From Galeopsis tetrahit (lineage: Eukaryota > Streptophyta > Magnoliopsida > Lamiales > Lamiaceae), in contig OY776126.1 in the NCBI GenBank assembly GCA_963675135.1, forward strand, positions 26,911,195 through 26,975,194: a DNA stretch of 64,000 nt. The letters run 5' to 3'. Positions 33,440-43,835 of the stretch are shown piece after piece. The translations under genes were made by a program, and so were the position numbers. The stretch's first letter is position 1; each line of letters starts with the position of its first letter. Below the pieces are notes generated by a model. It searched no databases. It saw only the letters and a list, made by a program, of their open reading frames with translations, and was not told where the DNA came from.

Positions 33440-35109
33440 TTTTTGGATTAATTGCATAAAAAAATAATTAACTTATTAATTAATCAATCAATCAACCTAA
33501 TAATTAGTTATACGTTCAATCAAGATATGTCTTGTATTTGATGACTAATAATTTGGGAAAGTATTTTAATTCACTGTTCATGTTTTGGGAAAGTATTTGC
33601 TCTGATTATTTAGTTGGTGTGTTTATTTATAGATCAGTTGCAGTAATTAGTTTTGTTTTATGCACAATTTGTTGTAAAACTCCTATAAATTTGTTGATAT
33701 GCCAATTGTTCTTAATTATATGAAAGTTGTATCTAATCTGATTGTTTATGTTATGTGATCTTGTCATCCATATATAATCACCATGTGGACATGCCATGTG
33801 ATCTACGTACATATATGTTAAAGATGGATCAAGGCATGTGATTGTTTAGGAATTTGAAGGCTTAATTTTCATTTTTCCCATTATGTTTTAAAAGTTATTG
33901 AAAATCAGGGATCAAGATTCTTGATTCCTCTGTCTTTGCCTTAATTGTTGCAATCAAACTTGTGTTAAATATTTTCTGCAGATTTAATGTAATACCTATT
34001 TCCCCTTTTTCAAATTGCAGTTGGATTTCTTATATGGCTCACAGTTTTTGAGCTAGATTGGTTGAATGTGATTCAGGAGAAGAAAACATTCTTTTTTGTA
34101 GAATGTAATTTTTTTACATTGGTTGAATGTAATTCTGGAGATTTTTTTATGTATCTGTCTTTCATTAATTCATGTATGATGGGCAAAATTGGAATTTAGG
34201 GAAACTAGAGAGGTTAGTATGGTAATTTTGTTATATTTTACTCATTGCCCAAAAAAAATTGCACCAAACAAGTGGTTAACCATCTCAAAAGTTCAACTCT
34301 CAAGTGATGTTAACTTGATCATAATCTTCCAAGTCTAATTATCATAAGTTAACTTCACTTATCCACCAAACCAATCAATAGACATACATGTGATGCAACA
34401 TCTCACACAATTACAAATACTTGTAGTACATTATTGTATATATGATGCATGCACATGCACATGAAAATGTAAATGCATATGTATTCATTTGCTTGACAGA
34501 TGCCGAACTGATTGTCCTGATTAGTCGTCATTTGTAAATTAATATTAATTGCTTTAATTCTTATAAATATGTGGCTTCAAACCATTTCCTAAAAGATTGA
34601 TTAATTAATTACTCCACTATTCCTCAAAAGTTTTCATATTTTTCTTTTTTAATTTTTTCTACAAAAGTTTAAATAACCATAAATGGAAACGATCATCGCC
34701 CTTACAATATACATATATTTATCATTCATGTCATTACTTTTGAGATTCATCATACATTCAATGCAACTACTTTATTTGTTTTACATATAAAAATTAAAAA
34801 ATTACCCTTCAACAATTTAACCAATACAGTTAAAAATTTAATTTACGTTAACGTCGTTTCTATCACGTGCATGTCACATGATTATTAAATTTGGTTTTTT
34901 TTACTCCGGTTAAAATTGGATTGGACGTAAATTGAGGAATGAAAAAAGTTATGAAATGTAAATTAAAGTTTTAACTATTTTGAAACGTTTTTCGAAAAAG
35001 GTAAAAGCCTATATTATTCTATAAGTGGAGATTGATCTTTTTTTTTTTGACAGGATAAGTAGAGATGATCGAAGAAACTTAACAGCATACAATTCCATAT
35101 TCACAAAAA
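33440..35109 (+). other. Duplicated upstream region of an O-methyltransferase gene
   Basis: No coding sequence. Parts match 50096-51720 upstream of the intact O-methyltransferase: ATTAATTGCATAAAAAATAA, GTTATACGTTCAATCAA, CCGAACTGATTGTCCT and a TATAAG box preceded by AAAGCCTATAT (near 35005-35025 here, 51640-51660 there). This is a paralogous promoter region. Confidence 0.6.
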
Positions 35110-35196
35110 TTGGCATTGCTTAATGAAGTAGATTCATCCACACAAGAGCTTCTTGATGCTCGAACTCATATCTGGAACCACATTCTTGATGCTTAA
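35110..35196 (+). pseudogene. O-methyltransferase 5' fragment
   Basis: Matches codons 1-25 of the gene at 51728. The start ATG is now TTG. The frame reads ALLNEVDSSTQELLDARTHI then WNHILDA and a stop. After WNHI the homology is lost. With its promoter-like upstream region this is a truncated tandem duplicate and cannot make an enzyme. Confidence 0.8.
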
Positions 35197-35632
35197 TGAA
35201 AAAAATTGTCCGCTAATTCTAATTATATTTTTGTAATGTGAGTTAAATCATAACAGATAAGATTTTCTAATTCAGTCATATAGATCCCGTACGTCCATTT
35301 ACTACACCACTATTCTCTACCCTTTCATTGACACTCCGTACTGCATTAAAAGGCAGATTGGCTTCTCCTTGTTTTGCACAGTCATAATTTCGAATAGCTA
35401 GCATTGAGGACAAGAGCACCATTTAGGTGCCAGGCACTCGCACATTGAATAACCTCGGGATCCCACAAAGTTGCTTGAATGAAACACACATTCACTCTAT
35501 GTTTGTAAATCAAATCTTTAATTTCTTTGCGTTTCACAACACTCTTATAACTTAATATCTTCATAAGTAAACAATAGCAAACACCCAAAGTCCGAATTAA
35601 TTATACCTTGGAGATAGTCTCGGTGACGGTTA
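35197..35632 (-). pseudogene. LINE endonuclease N-terminal fragment (tentative)
   Basis: A minus-strand frame at 35588-35382 contains MKILSY...VKRKEIKDLI followed by YKHRVNVCFIQ. This resembles the first residues of the apurinic endonuclease of plant L1 LINEs (MKILSWNVRGL...KRREI..L.....D..CIQETK). The expected NVRGLG and later catalytic residues are missing, so at best it is a deleted relic. The last 5 bp (GGTTA) are the target site of the Tat element. Confidence 0.45.
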
Positions 35633-36370
35633 TGTTGTATGCACTTTAATCGGGTTGATTTGGATGTGGACTATTCTTTAGTATGATACAAACATGTATT
35701 ATGATCGGGGGTTATTACGTGTTTAAACGGGTTATTATGATGATTAATCGAAGATAATACGACGAAATGAACAAGAAAGACGAAGAACAAAGATGTAGCT
35801 TCTTGGAGAAGCTAAAAGCTTGAGAGCTTAGGGAGAGTATATTGCTTAGGTTTAGGTGATTGTGTGGAATGGAGAACTTGTGTGTTACAATGAGCCTTTT
35901 AGGTATTATATAGTGGTTTTTGGGGTCTGCCCGCCCTTTACACGTGGCAAGACCTTACTGGACCTATCTTCTGCCCGAAAAGGTGATGGGATGGCGCATT
36001 TAATGCTAAACCGCCTCTGGTGGTCGTCCTCGGCAAGATGCCGAGCAGCTGGAAAACCAGCTCGTCACTCGCCGTCGTGGTCGCTATGTCTTGTGTTATC
36101 TCCCAAAGCTTCAACACTTCTCTCTCAAATGTATATCTGCTCGCAAACATCTTTGGGCGAGCAGTTCACTAGAATGTGCTCGCCAACACATTTGGGCGAG
36201 CACTCAAATATATTAAATACAATAATTATATTACATTTTCTTCTTGTTGACTGGTCGTCGCTTGACTTTGTTGACTGGTCGTCGCTTGACTTTGTTGACT
36301 AGTCCTCGCCACGTAAGCTGGTGATTAGGATTGAATTGTCAAAGATTGACTTCTTTGATTGGGTATAACA
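35633..36370 (-). repeat. 3' LTR of the Tat element
   Basis: TGTTGTATGCAC...GGGTATAACA on the plus strand, 738 bp. On the minus strand CTATATAATGCC is the likely TATA region, in U3. The phrase GACTGGTCGTCGCTTGACTT is duplicated near the right end. Confidence 0.92.
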
Positions 36371-36380
36371 TTTGCCCCCT
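36371..36380 (-). promoter_or_regulatory. Polypurine tract of the Tat element
   Basis: AGGGGGCAAA on the minus strand immediately before the 3' LTR; same at 17992-18001 in the truncated copy. Confidence 0.8.
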
Positions 36381-36739
36381 GGTCGCCTTTCTTCGCATTC
36401 GTAGAATGGTAAGGCGAGCAGTGTCCTCGTCCTCTTAGAATTGTCTTCGACAAGGAAATCAAATTTAGAATCTTGGTGACGTAAAACGGAGGCGGTCGCC
36501 TCGTTTCTTACGCCGAGCACGCTTTCCGAAGCACTTTTGATGACGATGGATGTGACCTGTGTCAGAGGCGTGATTGGCGCCCAAAAATTCAAATTTGAGC
36601 ACGTGGGGCGCGTGCTGACCTCAACGGTCGCGCGTGGGGGTCACTTTCCGACCTCGATTTCGGGAATGACCCCAAAACTTTGGGAAAATTGCGGAAATGA
36701 CCCCGTTTTTTGCACATTAGTCCCTGATCGACTTTTGCC

Positions 36740-36747
36740 TATAAATA
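36740..36747 (+). promoter_or_regulatory. TATA box of the antisense gene
   Basis: TATAAATA in the context CCTATAAATAGG, about 180 bp before the ATG at 36928 and pointing towards it. It is conserved in the diverged copy at 18366-18373 in a stretch otherwise non-coding, supporting a real promoter on the strand opposite to gag-pol. Confidence 0.6.
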
Positions 36748-36927
36748 GGACCTTCCTCCTCTTCAAAACACTTTCACTTTGCAAATTTTTAGAATTCCTA
36801 CTTCCTTTCAAGCTTCTCCTTCAAGGTTTTCCGGCGACATTTAGGGTGGTTCTCGATCGTCAAAAAGGTAAACAAACTCACATTTTCTTCTTTAAAAACT
36901 TCTTTCTCCCCCATTTCTCAAGAAAAA

Positions 36928-39744
36928 ATGGAGGTTGGTGGCGGCTCCGGTGGTGGTTCTCTGTCGTTGGACAGTGGCGCCGCCAGATCCGGCGATGCCG
37001 ATGTCCTAGCTTTGGCCTTAGTGGATAGGATATCCTCTTCGGACTCTAGGATCTATTCCCCCGAACCCTTCAGTGCGAGTGTTCGCAATATTAGACCGGG
37101 GGTGGTCGTCGACCTAGAAGAGTCCTCCGAGACTGATAGGGAAGATGCCGGCAACGATGCCGAGGACGACGATGATGAAACCGATTCGGATCTGCACGAT
37201 CAAGGTTTAGACCGAGGAGTGGGCAAACAGATAGAGACTGCTCGAGTCGAGGAGACCTTGAAGAGTAGTCTCCGCGAGGATTTTGAGGAAGCTGTTCGCT
37301 ATGCGGCGAGCATAAGGGATATCTTGAGTGGGCGAGAAAGCTTGGATGGCGACGAGCTCTCGAGAGAGACCTATTACAAGTACTTCTGCGATTATCCTCC
37401 TAGAGAGGTTCCTCGCCCGCACCGAGCAGCCTTTGAATCGATATTTGAGGCCTGCAACTATGCGAGCAAAGTCTCCTCGGCCCAGCTGGAAAATTCCCGA
37501 AAGAAGTATCATCTGCCGGCCGACGTCTGTTTCTTTGTTCCTCGCCCGGATGAGAGGGCCGACCAGCCGCCGGAAGGGATGGTCCCCGTAAACATCGGCA
37601 TGATGGAGGCAGGGTTGAGGTTCCCCCTGCACCCCAGAATTTCTAACTTTTTACATTTTCTAGGGGTGGCCCCTACACAAATATTGCCGAACGGGTGGTC
37701 GACCTTGATTGGGCTCCTGACGCTGTTCGGCCTGGTGGCGGCCGAGAACGGTTGTCGGAACACGTGGCTTAGCCCGAAGGAGATCAACTACCTCCTTCAG
37801 GCGGCCGAGGCCGGAAAGAAGGTGGGCCACGGTTATTACTATGTAAGGGGCTGCGATAACTTCAAGTTGGTCGAGGGGGTCCTTAACAAGATTCGAGATT
37901 GGAAGACCAACTGGTGGTGGGTAGCCGGGGACTGGAAAAGTGCGGTGAGGCCGGATGGATCCTCCGCTCGCATTCCCATCGCGACCGACTATCAAAGAAT
38001 GCGTGGTAAGCCTTTTTATTTCTGCTCGTTCTTGTCTATACTGAATAACTCCTCGCTCTTGTAGGTGAAACTGTTCGTAAGAAGACTGTCGATCACCATC
38101 TCTCCCCCCTTTTTCAATACCACATCTGTTGCGTTCTCAACCGTCGCTACCTGGAGAGGTCTTGCCGATTTCTGAACAGGGAGTGTATGCGTGAGCGAGC
38201 AGGTCTCAGAGTACCTCCTCATCACTTTACACGAGAGTTTCCTCCAGGTATCGAAATGTTTCCAAGTTTTTTAGCAAGAAATTCCTCTTTTAGTAATACT
38301 AACACTTTTTATCTTTTAGTAGTGGTTCCTGAAAGAGTTGTCACTTATCTTCCCCCAACCGTTGAAGTCAATCGAATCATGTCGAGCCGAATGCTTCAAC
38401 AAGCGAGGATGCTTCGTGAGCGTTATATCGTTGACGGCTCAGGCAAAGGAAAAAGAAAGGGGGCGGAGACCTCGGGGGCTCCTCCAAAGAAAATTTCAAA
38501 GCCCGCCCGAGGGGGGCTCTTCTCGCCAAACTGCTGCCGATCAGAGGGCCGAGCCAGTGATCGAACAGAGGATCTCTCCGAGGAGATCTCCAGCGAGGGC
38601 TAACTCGCCTCCCTCCACACAGATCATATCCCCTCCTCGCCGAAACACTCGGTCGCGAGAGGCTATTACGAGCTCGTCGGCCGAACAGAGGACCGCTGGA
38701 GATAACACCCTTCTTGGCTGGGACGCCGTAAGGGTTGCCAAGTAAGTATTGAAAAATACCTTTAAATTTTCCCTAGATGTACCTTTTCTAACCTTTTCTC
38801 TTTTAAATAGACTCGCCGAACATCCGGTTACCGATCCTTTTAATGACAATCTCCTCGGCTACTACCGCTCGCGGGATGCGGCCGACCAAGAGAAGCTGGA
38901 TCCGACCACGGTCCGGGCCATGAAGAATCTCCCTCGATCGCTGACGACCACACTGGTCGACGAGGTGAACAATCAGAACTCTCTGGAGAACGCCAGACTG
39001 GTCGCCGTCGAGCTCAGCCGCGCAGCTTTCACTGTCGAGAAGCTCGCCAGCCAAATTTATGAAAGCCGCAAGATCAGCGAGGAGAGGAGCGTGAAGCTCG
39101 CCCATATGGCCAAGGCAAAAACTGGTGTTGAGAGGGAGCTGGCCAAGACTGGGGAGAAGGTGGCCGACCTCGAGGCCAAACTGGCCGATTCCGAGGCCCA
39201 CCTCGAGGTTGTTCGGAAGAAAGATCAGGAGGATCTCCAACTGATCGAAGATCTCCGTGCTCGCCTCAATACTGCTGAGAAAGAGCTAAAAACGAAAACA
39301 GCCGAGGTGGGCATTCTTCAGAATAATTTAGCAACTGCTGAGGATCACTTGGCCACTCTTCGGCAAGAACTGGACGCCGCGGTGGATGAGCGAGATGAAA
39401 GTAATGACATCGCCGAGAGCGTGGCCATTCTAACAGTGGCCCTCACTGCCCATGAGCTCGTTCACAAGCTCAAAGAGGCTCAGCCAGATGTGGACGTCAC
39501 AGTCCTCGGTGGTTTTATCGACGACCTCGTCATGGGTGAAAATCCCAAACCTGAATCAAGTTTGCCCCTACTCCCTCTGATGAGAATGGGACTCCAGTTT
39601 CCTCGACTCTTGGGTGTTCCAGTGTACTTCGATGACCCCCCTCAAGGCGAGGTGGTGGCTGGAGACGAGCAGGGTGCTCCTGTCGAAGAGGCGGCCGCGG
39701 GCGAGGGAGAGGGCCCTGCCGAGGAGAATGCCACTGAGACTTAG
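36928..39744 (+). CDS. Antisense gene of the Tat element, four exons, function unknown
   Basis: Exons 36928-38005, 38065-38247, 38320-38741 and 38811-39744, all with GT...AG introns of 59-72 bp. It runs opposite to gag-pol, between pol and the 3' LTR. The ~870-residue product has a Gly/Ser-rich start and an acidic segment (GNDAEDDDDETDSDLHDQ). The conserved core is GLRFPLHPRISNFLHFLGVA ... ILPNGWSTLIGLL ... LFGLVAAENG ... NWWWVAGDW. A basic Pro/Arg/Ser-rich linker and a long coiled-coil C-terminus (LEAKLADSEAHLEVVRKKDQ and on) follow. The core recalls Pfam Transposase_28 (from memory). Antisense ORFs are known in Tat elements, their role unknown. One frameshift lies in exon 3, in the six-G run near 38511-38516 (one G too many relative to the downstream frame). 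Otherwise it is better kept than gag-pol. Confidence 0.7.
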
Positions 39745-39959
39745 TCTCTTTTTCTTTTTTGTTAGGACTGTCTGGCCATTAAGGCCTTTTTGTAATTCCA
39801 GCCTTTCCAAGGCTTTTTCAATGAATGGAACTTTTTGCTTATGATGTGTTCGTTTTTCCTTGTCATTACTTTCCACTTTATGTTATTTATTTTTTACAAG
39901 TACTTTTAATAAATTCTTCTTATTTTTCTTTCATTGGTTTAAGTTCGTCGTTTTTAATC

Positions 39960-40236
39960 TTGCGAGTATCTTTAAGACAGAGTGCTCGTCTTTCCTTTGC
40001 GAGCTTCTTTAAGAAAGAGTGCTCGTCTTTCCTTTGCGAACCTCTAAGAAAGAGTGCTCGTCTTTCCTTTGCGAGCATCGTTTTAAGAGTGCTCATCTTT
40101 CCTTTGCGAGCATCGTTTTAAGAGTGCTCGTCTTTTAGAGTCAACCATTCGTCGGTTGAACTCTTTGTTCTTAGGTAGTGATCGTCGTTGCCACTACCCT
40201 GCGAGCATCTTTTAGAAAGAGTGCTCGTCTTTCACA
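39960..40236. repeat. ~40-bp tandem repeats in the Tat 3' region
   Basis: Five adjacent units plus one detached unit of TTTGCGAGCATC...AAGAGTGCTCGTCTTTCC, 35-42 bp each, lie between the antisense gene and the end of integrase. Tat elements are known to carry variable tandem repeats here. Confidence 0.8.
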
Positions 40237-40386
40237 GCTGGCTACATAGAGCCTTATCTATAATTTCTAAAACTGCAACACTTTGATGAAATTTACATAC
40301 TTTCTGATAAAACACTTGGTACAGAAGATTTGATGAATTGAAACATGACTAGATACAAATTACACAAATATAAAGAAATTAAAAAC

Positions 40387-41560
40387 TTACTGATAAAATT
40401 TCTTCAACTTGACCGCATTCCATGGGTACTTGCTTGGTTTGCCCTGGAGATCTTCTAGCTCGTACGATCCATTCAAGAGTGTGCACGTTATTCGGTACGG
40501 ACCCTCCCAAGTCGGGCCAAGTATGCCAATGGATTGCTCCGTCGCACGCCGAAGTACGAGCTGGCCGATGGAGAATTGGCGAGCACGTACTTTGGTGTTG
40601 TAGTAGCGCTCTGACCTTTGTTTGTAGACCACATTCTTCTCGTCCGCTGTTAGTCTTCGCTCCTCTAGGAAGTCCAAATCGGAGAGCTGTGCATCGTTAT
40701 TTAACTGCTCGTCATAATTTGCTACTCGAAAGGTGGCGACCTGCCCTTCTGCTGGTATGACAGCTTTGGTTCCGAACGCGAGCGCGAACGGTGTCTCACC
40801 TGTAGAATTCCTCGTGGTCGTCCGATATGCCCACAGAACCATGTGCAGCTCGTCCGCCCATTTGCCCTTCAATCCATCTAGCTTAGCTTTCAAGGTGTGC
40901 TTGATGATTTTGTTGATTGCCTCTACTTGCCCATTTGATTGTGGATGATAGGGTGTTGAAATTTTTTTCTTGATGTTCTATTTTGAGCAGAACTCCAGCA
41001 TGTCTTGACTCGTGAATTGACGTCCGTTGTCGGTCACTATCGCTCGTGGTAGGCCGAACCTGCAAATTATATTCTTCCAAATGAAGCTTGTCATTTGGCC
41101 CGTTGTGATGGTCTTCAATGCCTTTGCCTCTGTCCATTTGGTGAAGTAATCGACTGCTACGACTATGAAAGTTACTCCCCCAGCAGTTGGTGGGAAAGGT
41201 CCGATGATGTCGATCCCCCACTTCGCGAAAGGCCACGAACTATATACCGAGATGAGCTCGTCTGGTGGTGAGTGAATGGCGAGAGCGAAGGCTTGACATC
41301 TCTTGCAGGTCTGCGCGTAGTGGATTGCATCCTTCTTCAGTGTTGGCCAAAAATAGCCTTTGCCTTATGATCTTTAAAGCGAGCGCTTGCCCCCCTGCAT
41401 GATTTCCACATACTCCGTCGTGGATTTCATACATGACGATCTTCGCTTCGTCTTCTCCGAGGCATTTCAATAAAGGCATTGAAAAACCCCGTTTGTACAA
41501 CTGGTCGCCAATAATAGTGTACCTTGCGGACCTGAGCTGCAACCTGGTTGCTTTCACCTT
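40387..41560 (-). pseudogene. Tat integrase, frameshifted
   Basis: Zinc-binding region around 41460-41300 (HDGVCGNHAGGQALALKIIR, then shifted out of frame). The core starts near 41235 (WGIDIIGPF, first catalytic Asp), continues with TDNGRQFTSQ (second Asp), and ends NGQVEAINKIIKH (catalytic Glu). A clean final frame 40893-40387 holds LKAKLDGLKGKWADELHMVL then WAYRTTTRNSTGETPFALA and a C-terminal GPYRITCTLLNGSYELEDL module before TAA. Normally it inserts the cDNA into the genome. At least one frameshift near 41330-41370 and one nonsense codon (TAG, near 40979) break it. Confidence 0.85.
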
Positions 41561-41608
41561 GTTGTCCGGGAGCTCGCCGGTCTTGATGTACTTGGTGATC
41601 GGCGTCCT

Positions 41609-42190
41609 TCAGTCCTCGTCGCTGGTCGCTTCAATCTGCAAAATTTGACCTCTACTCACTGATGGGGAAGAAATCTTGGTGATGGTTGCTTCTGAAAATA
41701 TTGCCTCCCCCTCTGAAGTGGCCAGCCGAGCTAAAGCATCTGCTTGCGTATTCTCCTCCCTAGGGATTTGCTCGATGTGAAACTGATCGAATTGCTCGAG
41801 CAATCCTTTCACCAAGTCTTGATACTTCAACATTTGATCGCCGCGAGCCTCGTACTCGCCCGTTATTTGACATACCACTAGCTGAGAATCGGAAAAAAAA
41901 TTCAGTTTTCTGGCGCCCACGGCCATAGCCATCCTGATTCCTACGACCAGAGCCTCAGACTCTGCCTCGTTGTTCGTCGCCCGATATTTGAACTCGATTG
42001 CCGAAGCAAAAGTCTGTCCGGCTGGACTGGTGAGGACGACTCCTGCCCCTGCTTTGGTGCTCGTCGAAGAGCCATCGACGAACAGTGTCCAAGGAAGCTC
42101 GATTTCCTTATCCAATTTCTCTGGGAAAGTGAGTTCCACAATGAATTCTGCCAGCACTTATCCCTTGATTGCCGTTCTGTGCGAGTAGGT
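41609..42190 (-). CDS. Second, archaeal-type RNase H of the Tat element
   Basis: Frame LPWTLFVDGSSTSTKAGAGV (first catalytic Asp) ... ATNNEAESEALVVGIRMAM (Glu) ... LNFFSDSQLVVCQITGEY (Asp) ... REENTQADALARLA (final Asp) has the full D-E-D-D set of an RVT_3/RNase HI domain. It lies between the RT-linked RNase H and integrase, the arrangement that marks Tat elements. Within 42157-41609 the domain is open. The polyprotein upstream is broken, so it would not be made from the normal pol. The stop preceding it (TAA near 42157) looks like a former Gln codon. Confidence 0.8.
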
Positions 42191-43766
42191 GAGCCCAAAT
42201 TGCCCGATTTCCACCGACCATTTCAAAAGTCTTCCAGTGGTATCCGGACGATGTAGTGCTCACCGAAGAGGAAAAGTCGTGAGGACGACCACCTCGTGGT
42301 CGAACAAGTATTACCTTAATTTTCTGACGCTCATGACTAATGCGTACGCCAATTTTTCCATTGGAGTGTATCTCAACTCCGCCTCTCTCAGTGTCTGACT
42401 TACATAATAGATTGGAAGATGTGTGCTCCCCTCTGCTCAGACGAGCACTGAACTGATCGCACAGTCAGTGGCCGCCAAGTAGAGATACAAGATTTCTCCG
42501 GGGACTGGCTTAGATAGGACCTTCGAATCCGATAAATATTCTTTTAGCTTGCCGAAAGCTTTTTCACATTCGTCTGTCCATTCGAACCTCCCTTTTTTCA
42601 AAGCATCGAAAAAAAGGTTTGCAACGATCGCCCGTACGTGCTATGAATCTGTTCAGCGATGCAAGGCATCCTGTCAACCTCTGCACTTCTTTTACGTTTC
42701 TTGGGCTTTGCATATCGATGATTGCTTGAATTTTACTCGGATTCGCCTCGATGCCCCGCTGGCTAACCAAGTGCCCCAGAAATTTCCCGGAGCTAACTCC
42801 AAAACTGCATTTCTTTGGATTTAACTTCATGTTGTATTCTTTCAGAATATCGAATGTCAAGGAGAGGTGGTGTAGGTGATCTTCCTTTCGTAAACTTTTG
42901 ACAACGATGTCATCGATGTAGACCTCCACCATCTCGCCGATGTGTTGCTCAAACATCTTATTTACCAGTCTTTGGTACGTTGCCCCCGCGTTTTTCAAAC
43001 CGAAAGGCATTCTTTTCCAACTGTACATGTCCGTCGCGGTCATGAAAGCAGTGTGTCGCTGGTCGTCGGGATGCATAGCAATCTGATGGTATCCCGCGAA
43101 AGCGTCCATGAAAGTTAACATCTCGTTCCCCGCTGTATTGTCCACCAAATGATCGATGTGGGGCATCGGAAAGTGATCTTTGGGACAGGCATCGTTTAGA
43201 TCTGTGAAGTCTATACACAATCTCCACGACCCGGTTGCCTTTTTTACGAGCACTGGATTTGCCAACCACTCAGGATCAGTTCCAGCTTTCTCAATTAATT
43301 TATTGTCGATCAATTTCTTGACTTCTACTGCCATAGCCGCATACTTATCGGGCCCAAATTTCCTTCGTTTTTGGGTGGTGGGTCTTCTTGTTGGATCAAT
43401 GTTTAACTTGTGGCAGGCATGTCTTGTTTTGATACCTACCATGTCCTCATGCGACCATGCGAAATCTCTGACGTTTTCTTTCAAAAATGCGATTACATCG
43501 GACCGCAAGTGTGCTGGTAAATTTGAACCTATGAATACCTCGAGTTCCGGACGAGCATCGTTTAAATGAATAGTTTCAAGGTCCTCCGCTGAAGTTGCCC
43601 GCTCTTTAGGCTCCTTCCAACGAGGATCCTCAATTCCGAATTTTAGCTCAAAGCCTAACCTAGGCTCCAGATCTGGAATGTTTTCTGGAACCTGGTCGTC
43701 GGGGATCTGGTCGCCCGAATCTATCTGCTCGTCGATCTCCATCTGGGTGTGGTCGTCCACTTCCAT
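42190..43766 (-). pseudogene. Tat reverse transcriptase and RT-linked RNase H
   Basis: The RT frame 43766-42564 shows ELEVFIGSNLPAHLRSDVIA, WLANPVLVKKATGSWRLCID, DACPKDHFPMPHIDHLVD, FMDAFAGYHQI, RMPFGLKNAGATYQRLVNKM and the catalytic YIDD at 42909-42920, then LKEYNMKLNPKKCSFGVSSG. This is a complete Ty3/gypsy RT palm. One extra T in the T7 run at about 42610-42617 shifts the frame. The RNase H that follows (decayed to 42190) has stops at four places (LV*AEG, LR*YL, LR*AL, KG*VL). Several fit C-to-T change of CGA or CAA codons. The frame is continuous with the protease ORF upstream apart from one TGA at 43836-43838. Confidence 0.85.
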
Positions 43767-43835
43767 GGAGGCGTGTTCGTTCGCCTCTATTTGGTGGTCG
43801 TCGAAATGCCGACTACACTCCCAAACTTCGATCTT

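Noticed and set aside
17267..36370. LTR at 17267 paired with that at 35633
   Set aside because: They diverge clearly, both are 3' LTRs by their polypurine tracts, and 35633 already has a near-identical partner with a matching target duplication.
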